A program made the translations under genes and the position numbers. From NCBI RefSeq assembly GCF_031180885.1, contig NZ_JAPSLK010000039.1, forward strand, positions 1 to 64,000: 64,000 nucleotides of DNA, given 5' to 3'. This DNA comes from Saccharothrix sp. Its GTDB lineage: Bacteria > Actinomycetota > Actinomycetes > Mycobacteriales > Pseudonocardiaceae. The first letter of the stretch is position 1; each line of letters opens with the position of its first letter. This document shows positions 10,965-19,236 of this stretch, piece after piece. Below the pieces are notes generated by a model that was not told where the DNA came from, did not search any database, and saw only the letters and a list, made by a program, of their open reading frames with translations.

Positions 10965-11054
10965 CCGATCACCGGCTGCGGGCCGATCACCGGCTGCGGG
11001 CCGATCACCGGCTGCGGGCCGATCACCGGCTGCGGGCCGATCACCGGCTGCGGG
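10965..11054. repeat. Five tandem copies of an 18-nt repeat
   Basis: ccgatcaccggctgcggg is repeated five times exactly, followed by a degenerate sixth unit (ccggtcaccgtcgcggg), in the 214-nt gap between guaB1 and the ABC transporter. Each unit contains GATCACCGGC. It sits just upstream of the putative -10 box of the transporter and could be slippage-derived filler or an array of binding sites. Confidence 0.9.
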
Positions 11055-11118
11055 CCGGTCACCGTCGCGGGCTGGTCACCGGAGGGTCGGTCGCCGCCTG
11101 CGGGTGGGTGATCCGGCC

Positions 11119-11124
11119 TACGCT
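11119..11124 (+). promoter_or_regulatory. Putative -10 box for a leaderless ABC-ATPase transcript
   Basis: TACGCT lies exactly 7 nt upstream of the GTG at 11132 and no Shine-Dalgarno sequence is visible. This geometry fits leaderless initiation, common in actinomycetes. Similar spacing precedes 19237 and 59698. Confidence 0.45.
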
Positions 11125-11131
11125 GGCCCTT

Positions 11132-12091
11132 GTGGACGTTGCCGTGGCGGTGTCGGACCTGGTGAAGGTCTACAAGCCGGGCCGGAGTCCCGCCGTGGAC
11201 GGGCTGAGCTTCACGGTCCGCCGCGGCGAGGTCTTCGGCCTGCTCGGGCCCAACGGCGCGGGCAAGACGACCACCGTGGGCGTCCTGACCACCAGGGTGC
11301 GGCCGACGTCGGGCGTCGCCCTGGTGGAGGGCGTCGACGTCGTCCGCGACCCGCGGCGGGCGCGGCAGCTGCTGGCCGTGGTGCCGCAGCGCAACAACCT
11401 GGACCGGGCGCTGAACGTCCGGCAGAACCTGCTGTTCCACGCCGCCTACCACGGCGTGGGACGCGCCGAGCGGCACCGGTTGGCCGACGAGGTGCTGGCC
11501 CGCATGGGTCTCCAGGACCACGCGAAGGCGCTGGTGGACACGTTGTCCGGCGGCCAGGCGCAGCGGCTGATGATCGCCCGCGCCCTGATGCACCGGCCCC
11601 GCGTGCTGTTCCTCGACGAGCCGTCGACCGGTCTCGACCCGCAGGCGAGGCTGTTCGTGCACGACCGGGTGGCGGCGCTGCACGCGGAGGGCGTGACGGT
11701 CGTGCTGACGACGCACGACATGGACGAGGCGCACAAGCTGTGCGACCGCGTCGGCATCGTCGACCACGGCAAGCTGCTCACCCTGGACACCCCGGACGCG
11801 CTCACCGCGACCCTGCCCGGCAGCACCACGCTCAGCGTCACGGTGAGCCTGAACGGCACCGGCCCCGAACCCGTCCAGCAGGCCCTGCTCGCCCTGCCCG
11901 GGGTCCAGCGGGTCGAGCACGTGGCCGACGCGAGCCTGTTCCGGCTGTTCACCGACGTCGCGCCGGCCGCCGCGCTGCCCGAGGTGCTGCGGACGCTGGA
12001 ACGCCTGGACTGCGCGGTCACCGACCTGGCGATCGGCACGCCGAGCCTGGAGGACGTGTTCATCCACCTCACCGGCCGGGAGCTGCGATGA
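11132..12091 (+). CDS. ABC transporter ATP-binding protein (DrrA-like)
   Basis: 319 residues from GTG 11132. Walker A GPNGAGKTT, Q-loop VVPQRNNLD, signature LSGGQAQR, Walker B VLFLDEPSTGLDPQ and the H-loop (LTTHDMDEAHKLCD) are all present, so it is an active ATPase. The C-terminal domain (about 215-319) is typical of DrrA/ABC-2 exporters. It overlaps the permease by four bases (ATGA), so the two are translationally coupled and form one exporter. Drug or lipid export is suggested by the family; the substrate is not readable. Confidence 0.9.
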   Translation: MDVAVAVSDLVKVYKPGRSPAVDGLSFTVRRGEVFGLLGPNGAGKTTTVGVLTTRVRPTSGVALVEGVDVVRDPRRARQLLAVVPQRNNLDRALNVRQNLLFHAAYHGVGRAERHRLADEVLARMGLQDHAKALVDTLSGGQAQRLMIARALMHRPRVLFLDEPSTGLDPQARLFVHDRVAALHAEGVTVVLTTHDMDEAHKLCDRVGIVDHGKLLTLDTPDALTATLPGSTTLSVTVSLNGTGPEPVQQALLALPGVQRVEHVADASLFRLFTDVAPAAALPEVLRTLERLDCAVTDLAIGTPSLEDVFIHLTGRELR

Positions 12092-12864
12092 CCACCACCA
12101 CCGCCACCCGGACGTTCGCGGCCCTGATGTGGCGGGACGTCTTCGTCACCGGCCGGGAGCTGCCGAGCTTCCTCGCGCAGGTGATCATCCAGCCGTTCTT
12201 CATCCTGTTCATCTTCGCCAAGGTGCTCGGCGACATCGGCTTCGTGCACGGCGACTTCGCGGCCGTGCTGCTGCCCGGGATCGTCGCGATGAACGGCTTC
12301 CTGGGCGCCCTCCAGAACACCACCCTGCCCCTGGTGCTGGACTTCTCGTGGACCCGCGAGATCGAGGACCGGCTGCTCGCGCCCATCCCGATCCCGTTGG
12401 TGGCGGTGGAGAAGATGGTGTTCGGGGCGCTGCGCGGGCTGCTGGCGGCGGTGCTGATGGTGCCGATCGGGTTCCTGATGCTGGACGTGACGTGGCCGCT
12501 GTCCGGGCTGCCGGTGGCGCTGGTGGTGATCGTGCTCGGCTCGCTGGCGGGCGCGGCGGTGGGGATGGTGATCGGCACGTCGGTGTCGCCGCGGCACATC
12601 ACGGTGATGTTCGCGGTCATTTTGACCCCGTTGCTGTTCACCGGTTCCGCGCAGTTCCCGTGGACGGAGCTGGACGGCCTGCGCTGGTTCCAGGTCGTCT
12701 GCGCCTTGAACCCGCTCACTTACGTCAGCGAGGGAACGCGCGCTGTGCTGGCCCCGGACGTCCCCCACATCCCCCTGTGGATCTGCCTGGTGGTGCTGGT
12801 CGTGTCGATCGCCGGCTTCGGCGCGTTGGGCATCCGCGGCTTCCTCCGCCGCGCCCTGGACTGA
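12088..12864 (+). CDS. ABC-2 type transporter permease (DrrB-like)
   Basis: 258 residues, ATG overlapping the stop of the ATPase. Six predicted membrane helices with the ABC-2 arrangement, including the conserved late region SPRHITVMFAVILTPLLFTGSAQFPW and PLTYVSEGTRAVL. Together with the upstream ATPase it forms a two-gene exporter of the daunorubicin-resistance type. A bidirectional terminator follows. Substrate unknown. Confidence 0.9.
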   Translation: MTTTTATRTFAALMWRDVFVTGRELPSFLAQVIIQPFFILFIFAKVLGDIGFVHGDFAAVLLPGIVAMNGFLGALQNTTLPLVLDFSWTREIEDRLLAPIPIPLVAVEKMVFGALRGLLAAVLMVPIGFLMLDVTWPLSGLPVALVVIVLGSLAGAAVGMVIGTSVSPRHITVMFAVILTPLLFTGSAQFPWTELDGLRWFQVVCALNPLTYVSEGTRAVLAPDVPHIPLWICLVVLVVSIAGFGALGIRGFLRRALD

Positions 12865-12933
12865 CCCGATTTCCTCCGCCACCCGCGCGTCACCCTCGAA
12901 CGGCTCGGCTCCGAACACGCGCGAGCAGGAGCA

Positions 12934-12967
12934 AAGGGGGCTCCCCGCCGTGGCGAGGAGCCCCCTT
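12934..12967. terminator. Bidirectional terminator between ABC permease and phoH2
   Basis: aagggggctccccgc pairs with gcgaggagccccctt (one mismatch) around a short loop, between two convergent genes, so it can serve both. Confidence 0.75.
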
Positions 12968-12977
12968 CAGCACGGCA

Positions 12978-14354
12978 TCAGGAGTGGTAGTCCTCCAGCA
13001 TCTCCGTCACCAGGGCCGCGATCGGCGAGCGCTCCGACCGCGTCAACGTCACGTGCGCGAACAACGGGTGCCCCTTGAGCTTCTCGATCACCGCCGCCAC
13101 GCCGTCGTGCCGCCCGACCCTCAAGTTGTCGCGCTGCGCCACGTCGTGCGTCAGCACCACCCGCGAGTTCGCGCCCAACCGCGACAGCACCGTCAGCAAG
13201 ACATTGCGCTCCAGCGACTGCGCCTCGTCCACGATCACGAACGAGTCGTGCAGCGACCGGCCGCGGATGTGGGTCAAGGGCAGGACCTCCAGCATCCCCC
13301 GGTCCATGACCTCCTCGACCACGTCCTGGCTGACCAGGGCGCCGAGGGTGTCGAACACCGCCTGCGCCCACGGCTGCATCTTCTCGCTCTCGGAACCCGG
13401 CAGGTACCCGAGTTCCTGCCCGCCCACCGCGTACAGCGGCCGGAACACGACGACCTTGCGGTGCTGGCGGCGTTCCATGACCGCCTCCAGGCCCGCGCAC
13501 AGCGCGAGCGCGGACTTCCCGGTGCCGGCCCGTCCGCCCAGCGAGACGATGCCGACCTCGGTGTCCAGCAACAGGTCCAGGGCCACGCGCTGCTCGGCGG
13601 ACCGGCCGTGCAGCCCGAACGCCTCCCGGTCGCCGCGCACCAGCCGGACCCGCTTGTCCGGGGTCACCCGGCCCAGCGCGCTGGAGGTGCCCGCGAGCAT
13701 CCGCAACCCGCTGTGGCACGGCAGTTCGGCGACGTGCGCGATGTCGTGCTCGGCCGGGTCGATCGTGCCGTCCCGGTAGAGCGCGTCGACCACCGACTGG
13801 TCCACGTCCACATCGGACATTCCGGTGTAACCGGACAAAGTGACGTCGTGGGCGCGGTACTCCTCGGCCGCCAGGCCCACCGCGCCGGCCTTGACCCGCA
13901 GTGGCATGTCCTTGGTGACGAGGATGACGTGCTCGCCCTCGGCCGCGAGGTTGAGCGCGCAGGCCAGGATCCGGGCGTCGTTGGAGTCCGTGCGGAAACC
14001 CGCGGGCAACACCTCCGGGTCGGAGTGGTTCAGCTCGACGCGCAGCGTGCCGCCCACGTCACCGATCGGGACCGGGTGGTCCAGCCGGCCGTGCGCCAGG
14101 CGCAGGTCGTCGAGCAGGCGCAGCGCTTCCCGGGCGAACCAGCCCAGCTCCGGGTGGTGCCGCTTGCCCTCCAACTCGCTGATGACCACCAGCGGCAGCA
14201 CCACCTGGTGCTCGGCGAAGCGGGTCGTGGCCAGCGGGTCGGACAGCAGGACGGACGTATCCACCACGTAGGTATGGGAGGTCGGCGCACCTCGGCGCCG
14301 GGACGTGCTGCGCGATGAGCCTGAGGAACGGCTCGCGGGTCGTCGTGCGTTCAC
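12978..14354 (-). CDS. phoH2: PhoH2: PIN-domain RNase fused to PhoH helicase/ATPase
   Basis: 458 residues from GTG 14354, chosen for the AAGGAG site 6 nt upstream. After a basic Ser/Arg-rich leader (residues 1-27), a PIN nuclease domain starts at [13 protein letters not shown] and holds the acidic positions of the family ([20 protein letters not shown]). A PhoH ATPase domain follows with Walker [15 protein letters not shown] and Walker [12 protein letters not shown]. Mycobacterial PhoH2 is a sequence-specific RNA helicase and ribonuclease. The PIN-PhoH fusion is normally toxin-antitoxin-like but constitutively present; no separate antitoxin ORF is evident upstream. Confidence 0.9.
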   Translation of the reverse strand: MNARRPASRSSGSSRSTSRRRGAPTSHTYVVDTSVLLSDPLATTRFAEHQVVLPLVVISELEGKRHHPELGWFAREALRLLDDLRLAHGRLDHPVPIGDVGGTLRVELNHSDPEVLPAGFRTDSNDARILACALNLAAEGEHVILVTKDMPLRVKAGAVGLAAEEYRAHDVTLSGYTGMSDVDVDQSVVDALYRDGTIDPAEHDIAHVAELPCHSGLRMLAGTSSALGRVTPDKRVRLVRGDREAFGLHGRSAEQRVALDLLLDTEVGIVSLGGRAGTGKSALALCAGLEAVMERRQHRKVVVFRPLYAVGGQELGYLPGSESEKMQPWAQAVFDTLGALVSQDVVEEVMDRGMLEVLPLTHIRGRSLHDSFVIVDEAQSLERNVLLTVLSRLGANSRVVLTHDVAQRDNLRVGRHDGVAAVIEKLKGHPLFAHVTLTRSERSPIAALVTEMLEDYHS

Positions 14355-14723
14355 GGCAACTCCTTCACGAACGCGGCACCCGCGTCCGCTCCTCGCTGGG
14401 CCAGGCACCACCCCGATCGAACGGCACGCCGTCAGGCGCACCGCCCACGAGGGCCGGGTGCCGGCCCCCTCGCGCACACAGCCACGATCGGAGCCTCCCT
14501 GCGCGGTCCGCAGTGGACGCGGCCCGCCAATTCGGAAGTTACCTGCGGAAGTACCCATCCTGCAGGCAGCCACACAGGTGATTCGCCAATTCGTCACGTA
14601 GCCGCCAAACGGCGTAAAGATTGCGGGACAACCGGCCCGATTGCGACAACCGGCCGTCACACACTGGCAACGCGGCGTCGTCCGCGCAGCTCAGCGCGGG
14701 TGCGCCACTCCGCGCAGCGACCG
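14355..14723. other. Intergenic region, phoH2 upstream region
   Basis: 369 bases between phoH2 and the DUF885 gene, both minus strand. The segment 14525-14640 is less GC-rich than its surroundings and is the likely phoH2 promoter area. Two copies of a short element (gacaaccggcc) lie at about 14626-14655. No convincing small gene was seen on either strand. Confidence 0.5.
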
Positions 14724-15962
14724 TCACCCTGCGTCGAGCGGCAACCACGGGACCGCGTCGCGCAAGTCGCGGCGCAGCGTCGCGGGCACCATCGGCTCGT
14801 CCAGAAGTCTCAGGTAGCGCTCAGGCAGCGTCTCAGTGGCTGGACGCAGGTCCAACCACGCGCGCACCAGCTTGGCACCTTCGACGTAGGTGGTGGTGTA
14901 GGCGCGCCACAGCGGGTCGGCCAGGAACCGGACCATGTGCCGCGCCCGCCGTTCGGGCACCAGCAGCCAGCGGCGCAGGTAGGCCACGACGTCGTCCTGG
15001 GACGCGCGCCGGTCGTGCAGCATCAGCGCCGCGTCCTGCCGCACGGTGAGCAGCCCGGCGACCGCCGCCTCGACCCGTTCGGCCTGGTCACCGTCCATGC
15101 GCAGGCCCAGGTCGCGCAGGATGGCGGCGGTCCAGCGGCCCCAGCCCGGCCCGACCACGGCGTGCAGGCCCAGTTCGGCCATGCCCTCCGCCATCAGGCA
15201 CTGCGGCGTGTTGATCAGGAAGATGCCCTGCTCCAGGTGGCCGCGCTTGCCGACCAGGCCGACCTCCTTGCGGCAGTGCTCGGTGTGGTGGCCGGGGTAG
15301 GACTCGTGCGCCACCAGGTGCGGCAGGTTGGACATGCGGTGGCCGAGGTCGGCGTTGATCGCGACCCTGGACCGGAAGCCACCCAGGTAGTAGTTGAACC
15401 CGCTCCACGGCTTGTCGCCGACGATCTCGTACTCCACGACCTCCTCCGGCGGCAGCGCGAACCGGTCGCGGACGAGGTCGCGCAGGGCGCTGGACAGGGC
15501 GTGCACGGCGCCCTTGAGCCGGCGCGACGGGATCTCGTCGGCGGCGCGGTGGTCGGCCAGCCGCTCGCCCAGCGACCCGCCGCCGGGCAGGGCCTCGTCC
15601 AGCAGGGCGTGGGCGCGGCGGTAGGCGTCCTCGTCACCGGGCCGGACGTCGACCTGGAAGTAGGCGCGGACCTCCTCGACGAACGGGACCCGCACGCCGG
15701 CGAGCTTGCGCGCGGTGCACTCGACGGCGGTCAGGTGGGCGTCCAGAAAGCGTTTGCGGTCCGGTGCGAGGTCCGTGCCGGGCAGTTCGCGGCGCAGCAG
15801 CGCGGCGCGTTCGGCGAGCGTGGCGGGATGCGGGCGGGGCTCGTCGGCCACGGCCCGCCGCAGGGCGCGGTCGCCCGTGTAGGAGTCGACCAGACCGGGG
15901 TGCAGCCGGTCGAGGCGCAACCCGAGCAGGAGGTACTCCCGCACCAGCTCTCCGGCGTCCAT
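14724..15962 (-). CDS. DUF885-family protein, probable metallopeptidase
   Basis: 412 residues from ATG 15962. Mostly alpha-helical DUF885 fold with the zinc-site motif HESYPGHH at residues 219-226, the family equivalent of HExxH, and a downstream acidic helix (AEGMAELGLHAV) expected to supply the third ligand. No signal peptide, so probably cytoplasmic. A second DUF885 protein lies at 47779-49410, with HEAVPGHH. Peptidase activity is inferred from the motif; substrate unknown. Confidence 0.8.
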   Translation of the reverse strand: MDAGELVREYLLLGLRLDRLHPGLVDSYTGDRALRRAVADEPRPHPATLAERAALLRRELPGTDLAPDRKRFLDAHLTAVECTARKLAGVRVPFVEEVRAYFQVDVRPGDEDAYRRAHALLDEALPGGGSLGERLADHRAADEIPSRRLKGAVHALSSALRDLVRDRFALPPEEVVEYEIVGDKPWSGFNYYLGGFRSRVAINADLGHRMSNLPHLVAHESYPGHHTEHCRKEVGLVGKRGHLEQGIFLINTPQCLMAEGMAELGLHAVVGPGWGRWTAAILRDLGLRMDGDQAERVEAAVAGLLTVRQDAALMLHDRRASQDDVVAYLRRWLLVPERRARHMVRFLADPLWRAYTTTYVEGAKLVRAWLDLRPATETLPERYLRLLDEPMVPATLRRDLRDAVPWLPLDAG

Positions 15963-16194
15963 AGGTGGGGGAGCCTACGTCAACCAGGAACAACGCCCGC
16001 GAACCGGCTCAAACCATTGATTTGCGAAAAATTCCACCGATAGAGCGAAACAGCTCCGGAAATTCGCTCAATAGTATGGCGTCGGTAGCTGCGGGGAGAC
16101 ACCCGTGGGTATGGTCCACACCCGGAAGCCGCACCACAACATCTCGCGCGTGCTTCCGAACTCTTCGGACGTTACACCTCAAGGAGACATTCGC

Positions 16195-16449
16195 GTGTTC
16201 AAGAAGGCAGCTGCGGCGACCGCGATCACCGCGGCCCTGATGGCAATCGGCTCCCCCGCGTTCGCTGAAGACGACATCGACGTGACCGAGCAGGTCGGCC
16301 TGGTCAACCTCGAAGAGACCGACATCGTCGAGCAGCTGAACGTCTGCAACATCGAGGTCATCCAGCTCGTCAACGTCGAACTGCCGATCGTGCCGATCGA
16401 CAGCTACAACTGCGAGAACACCGAGGTCGAGGTCGAGGTCGAGGACTGA
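16195..16449 (+). CDS. Small secreted two-cysteine protein 1
   Basis: 84 residues from GTG 16195, with AAGGAG 11 nt upstream. A signal peptide (about 1-24, ending SPAFA) is followed by an acidic, valine/isoleucine-rich mature peptide of about 60 residues with two cysteines (VCNIEVIQLVN and YNCEN) and an acidic EVEVEVED tail. It is closely related to the next gene (shared CNIEVIQLVNVE and PIVPI.SYNCENTE). Alternating hydrophobic residues and paired cysteines recall chaplin- or rodlin-like surface proteins, but similarity is not strong enough to name it. First of four tandem genes. Confidence 0.8.
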   Translation: MFKKAAAATAITAALMAIGSPAFAEDDIDVTEQVGLVNLEETDIVEQLNVCNIEVIQLVNVELPIVPIDSYNCENTEVEVEVED

Positions 16450-16485
16450 CCTCCGCACCGCGGGTCGCAACGTAGCGCCGTGCGC

Positions 16486-16530
16486 GCGGAAAGGGCGGCG
16501 GCGGCGAGCTTCGTGTCCCGCCCTTTCCGC
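16486..16530 (+). terminator. Terminator after small secreted protein 1
   Basis: gcggaaagggcgg pairs perfectly with ccgccctttccgc over a 19-nt loop, 36 nt after the stop. Confidence 0.6.
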
Positions 16531-16609
16531 CCGGTACGACCAACCGCGCACCACCACCGTCCACGACGCGCATGTCGTCGGAACGATAAAACACCTAGGG
16601 AGTAGTTGC

Positions 16610-16942
16610 ATGCTGAAGAAGGTTGGCGCTCTCGCCGCGATCACCGCCGGAATGCTGCTCATGGCTTCCCCCGCCTTCGCGGGTGAGCCGGGTTCCGACG
16701 ACATCGACCGCGTGGTCGGCAGCGCCCGTGACATCGACGACATCGACCACACCGACCAGGTGGGTCTGGTGAACGTCGACGACTCGGAGATCCTCGACCA
16801 GGTCAACGTCTGCAACATCGAGGTCATCCAGCTCGTCAACGTCGAGATCCCGATCGTGCCGATCAGCAGCTACAACTGCGAGAACACGGAAGCCGAGATC
16901 GAGGTCGAGGACGACCACCACCACCACTGGCACCACGACTGA
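16610..16942 (+). CDS. Small secreted two-cysteine protein 2, His-rich tail
   Basis: 110 residues from ATG 16610. Signal peptide (about 1-24, ending SPAFA), then an acidic spacer (DDIDRVVGSARDIDDIDH), then the same core as protein 1 (two cysteines, CNIEVIQLVNVEIPIVPI). It ends with EVEDDHHHHWHHD, a natural histidine-rich tail that could bind metal ions; this is absent from the sister protein. Own upstream region and ribosome site (AGGGAGTAG). Paralog of 16195-16449; function unknown, probably cell-surface. Confidence 0.8.
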   Translation: MLKKVGALAAITAGMLLMASPAFAGEPGSDDIDRVVGSARDIDDIDHTDQVGLVNVDDSEILDQVNVCNIEVIQLVNVEIPIVPISSYNCENTEAEIEVEDDHHHHWHHD

Positions 16943-17030
16943 TCGTCGCCGGTTTTACCACGACCGGCCGTCAGGGACGGATCGGAAGTGCCGGAATTAA
17001 CCGGAACAGGCGATAGATCACGAAGCCGCG

Positions 17031-17044
17031 TCACACGATGGTGT
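17031..17044. promoter_or_regulatory. Conserved box upstream of secreted protein 3
   Basis: TCACACGATGGTGT, with ACAC-N4-GTGT symmetry, 132 nt upstream of the GTG. An almost identical box (13 of 14 bases) lies upstream of protein 4 at 17549. Shared operator or promoter element is inferred. Confidence 0.4.
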
Positions 17045-17162
17045 CGTGGGCGCTCGGCCAGACGGTTGTTCGCGTAACTTTTCACCTTGAGGACCCCAGC
17101 GTCCGGAGATCCCCGAAGACTCCGGAAGGTACGGGGGAATTCCCGACACGAAGGAGATTCAA

Positions 17163-17450
17163 GTGCTGAAGAAGGCAGGCGCTGCCATCGGCGTCGCGGC
17201 GGGCCTCTTGATGCTCGGTTCCCCCGCGTTCGCCGCCGGCGAAGGTTTCCAGTGGAACCAGGGCCCACTGCTGAGCGCGATCAACGGCAACAACGTCAAC
17301 GCGGTCGTGGGTGCGTGCGGTAACAACGTGGGCGCCGGCTTGATCGCCGCCGCGATCCCGATCAACTCGCCGGTGTTCGTCGACAACTGCGCCGCGGGCG
17401 GCATCGTCGACGGCGACGACGTGAACTTCTACGGCGAGAACGACGGCTGA
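17163..17450 (+). CDS. Small secreted two-cysteine protein 3 (chaplin-like)
   Basis: 95 residues from GTG 17163, with AAGGAG upstream. Signal peptide to about residue 24 (SPAFA), then a hydrophobic, asparagine/glycine-rich mature chain with INGNNVNAVVGACGNNVGAG and a second cysteine in FVDNCAAGG, ending YGENDG. Two cysteines about 25 residues apart with a hydrophobic, valine-rich stretch between resemble chaplin domains of streptomycete aerial hyphae, though lengths and motifs differ. Near-identical to protein 4. Role at the hydrophobic cell surface is a hypothesis. Confidence 0.8.
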   Translation: MLKKAGAAIGVAAGLLMLGSPAFAAGEGFQWNQGPLLSAINGNNVNAVVGACGNNVGAGLIAAAIPINSPVFVDNCAAGGIVDGDDVNFYGENDG

Positions 17451-17471
17451 CCGTCGTCACGGCATTCCCGT

Positions 17472-17516
17472 CAGGGGCGCTGCCCGGTTTCCGGACCGGT
17501 GGCGCCCCTGGCTTTT
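17472..17516 (+). terminator. Terminator after small secreted protein 3
   Basis: caggggcgc / gcgcccctg stem with an internal ccggtttccgg hairpin, followed by gcttttc. Confidence 0.7.
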
Positions 17517-17548
17517 CTCCACTGGCGGTGAGGCGCGGTGACCACACT

Positions 17549-17562
17549 TCACACAATGGTGT
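17549..17562. promoter_or_regulatory. Conserved box upstream of secreted protein 4
   Basis: TCACACAATGGTGT, 86 nt upstream of the GTG at 17635; matches the box at 17031 at 13 of 14 positions while the flanks differ. Confidence 0.4.
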
Positions 17563-17634
17563 TAGTGGACGCGCCGCAGCACGCGATCTTCGATAGTTTT
17601 CGCCCGTTCGGACCATTACGTAAGGAGAACTGAC

Positions 17635-17955
17635 GTGCTGAAGAAGGCAGGCGCCATCGCCGGCATCGCGGCCGGCCTCATGATGCTCGGTTCGCCCGCG
17701 TTCGCCGCCACCGGTGTCCCCGGCGGCTGGGAGGAGGACGGTGGCAACAGCGGTCCGCAGTTCAACTCCGGTGGCTTGCTGTCCGCTGTCAACGGCAACA
17801 ACGTGAACGCCGTCGTCGGCGTCTGCGGCAACAACGTCGGCGCCGGCGTGATCGCGTTCGCGATCCCGGTCAACTCGCCGATCTTCGTCGACAACTGCGC
17901 CGCGGGCGGCGTGGTGGACGGCGACGACGCGAACTTCTACGGCGAGAACGGCTGA
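17635..17955 (+). CDS. Small secreted two-cysteine protein 4 (chaplin-like)
   Basis: 106 residues from GTG 17635, with AAGGAG upstream. Same plan as protein 3: signal peptide, then a slightly longer Gly/Asn-rich spacer (TGVPGGWEEDGGNSGPQF), VNGNNVNAVVGVCGNNVGAG, second cysteine in FVDNCAAGG, and end YGENG. Tandem duplicate of 17163-17450. Together the four genes form two sub-pairs, suggesting stepwise duplication. Likely secreted surface-active or amyloid-forming protein; unproven. Confidence 0.8.
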   Translation: MLKKAGAIAGIAAGLMMLGSPAFAATGVPGGWEEDGGNSGPQFNSGGLLSAVNGNNVNAVVGVCGNNVGAGVIAFAIPVNSPIFVDNCAAGGVVDGDDANFYGENG

Positions 17956-18374
17956 TCCAGGCCACATGCGGAAGGGGCGTCCCACCCGGGGCGTCCCTTC
18001 CCGTCTTCCAGACGCACGCGCCGCTCACCGTTCCGGCACATGCCCCGCTCGGCGTTCCGTGCCCATACCCGCCGGCGTTCCGTGCCCATACCCGCCGGCG
18101 TTCCGGGCACATGCCCCGCTCAGCCGCACGCACACCGATGTCGTACCCGCGTGAGACGATCGAGACGGGGGCCGGAGGCCAAGCCCAGGCCACCACCAGC
18201 CACACCAACCCGGCCGCTTCCCCACACCACCCGGCCGCTTCCCCACACCACCCGGCCGCTTCCCCACACCACCGGGCCGCTTCCCCGCGCCGCCGCCCGC
18301 CGGCTGACACGCAAGCCGCCCGCCGCCCGCCAACCGCCGTGTCGAAAGGCAAGGCAGGCCCCGGCGGGCGCGGG
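17956..18374. other. Intergenic region with terminator and two tandem-repeat arrays
   Basis: A terminator-like stem (ggaaggggcgtccc with gggcgtcccttcc, about 17970-18002) follows secreted protein 4. Then come four 23-24-nt repeats (cgttccg.gc.cat.cccgc type, about 18029-18122) and three and a half exact 21-nt repeats (cccggccgcttccccacacca, 18209-18285). The uppS gene ends at 18375 on the other strand. No gene is supported; open frames through the arrays are repeat translations. Confidence 0.75.
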
Positions 18375-19154
18375 TCAGCCGCCGAAGCGGCGGTGGCGGA
18401 GGGCGTAGTCGCGCAGGGCCCGCAGGAAGTCCGTCCGGCGGAACTCCGGCCAGTACGCCTCGCAGAACCAGAACTCCGAGTGCGCCGACTGCCACAGCAT
18501 GAACCCCGACAGCCGCTGCTCCCCCGACGTGCGGATCAGCAGGTCCGGATCCGGTTGACCGGACGTGTACAGGTGCTCGGCGATGTGGTCGACGTCCAGG
18601 ACCTCCGCCAGCTCCTCGATCGTCCCGCCCGACTCGGCGTGCTTCTGGAGCAGTTTGCGCACCGCGTCCGCGATCTCCTGACGCCCGCCATAACCAACGG
18701 CGACGTTGACCTCCAAGCCGGTCCGATCACGCGTCCGGAGGGAGGCGGCGGAGAGGCGGGCGGCGGTTTCGGTGGGGAGCAGGTCCAGGGCGCCCACGTG
18801 GCGGACGCGCCAGGGGTTACCGGGCTCCGCGATCTCGTCGACGATGTCGCCGATGATGTCCAGCAGCGGACCGAGTTCCTCGATCGGGCGGTTGAGGTTG
18901 TCCGTGGAGAGCATCCACAGGGTCACGACCTCGACCTCGGCCTCGCGGCACCAGTTCAGCAGTTCGAGGATCTTGCGCGCGCCGACGCGGTGGCCGTGGA
19001 CGACGTCGGTGAAGCCCGCCTCCTTGGCCCAGCGCCGGTTCCCGTCGAGCACGACGCCGACGTGCCGAGGCCGTTGCTTCCCGTCCAGCCACCGGTTGAG
19101 CCGGTACTCGTAACCCCTGAGGAGGACGTTCTTGACCCGTTCGCGAAGACCCAC
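18375..19154 (-). CDS. uppS: Isoprenyl transferase (cis-prenyl diphosphate synthase)
   Basis: 259 residues from GTG 19154. Conserved cis-prenyltransferase motifs: VVLDGNRRWAK (catalytic Asp), GHRVGARK, TLWMLSTDNLNRP, and the C-terminal PDLLIRTSGEQRLSGFMLWQSAHSEFWF. It condenses isopentenyl diphosphate with a short allylic substrate for polyprenyl carrier lipids of cell-wall synthesis. Its neighbour, a hemolysin III gene, is as in M. tuberculosis (Rv1086/Rv1085c), where the homolog makes Z,E-farnesyl diphosphate; short-chain product is therefore possible. A TACGCT box 8 nt before the start suggests leaderless transcription. Confidence 0.9.
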   Translation of the reverse strand: MGLRERVKNVLLRGYEYRLNRWLDGKQRPRHVGVVLDGNRRWAKEAGFTDVVHGHRVGARKILELLNWCREAEVEVVTLWMLSTDNLNRPIEELGPLLDIIGDIVDEIAEPGNPWRVRHVGALDLLPTETAARLSAASLRTRDRTGLEVNVAVGYGGRQEIADAVRKLLQKHAESGGTIEELAEVLDVDHIAEHLYTSGQPDPDLLIRTSGEQRLSGFMLWQSAHSEFWFCEAYWPEFRRTDFLRALRDYALRHRRFGG

Positions 19155-19223
19155 GCTGGAAGAGCGTACGCCGGGTGGGGGCAGTCACGCCGTCGCGTGC
19201 TGACCTGCCTCCCTACGGTCCCG

Positions 19224-19229
19224 TAACCT
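19224..19229 (+). promoter_or_regulatory. Putative -10 box for leaderless hemolysin III transcript
   Basis: TAACCT ends 7 nt before the GTG at 19237, with no ribosome site between. Same geometry as the boxes before 11132 and 59698. Confidence 0.4.
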
Positions 19230-19236
19230 CGGGCTG

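Noticed and set aside
14539-14748. 69-codon minus-strand ORF upstream of phoH2
   Set aside because: Overlaps the 3' end of the DUF885 gene, lacks a ribosome site and resembles no family.
16195-17955. Lanthipeptide or other RiPP precursors
   Set aside because: All four carry Sec signal peptides ending AFA and there is no modification enzyme nearby; secreted structural proteins fit better.
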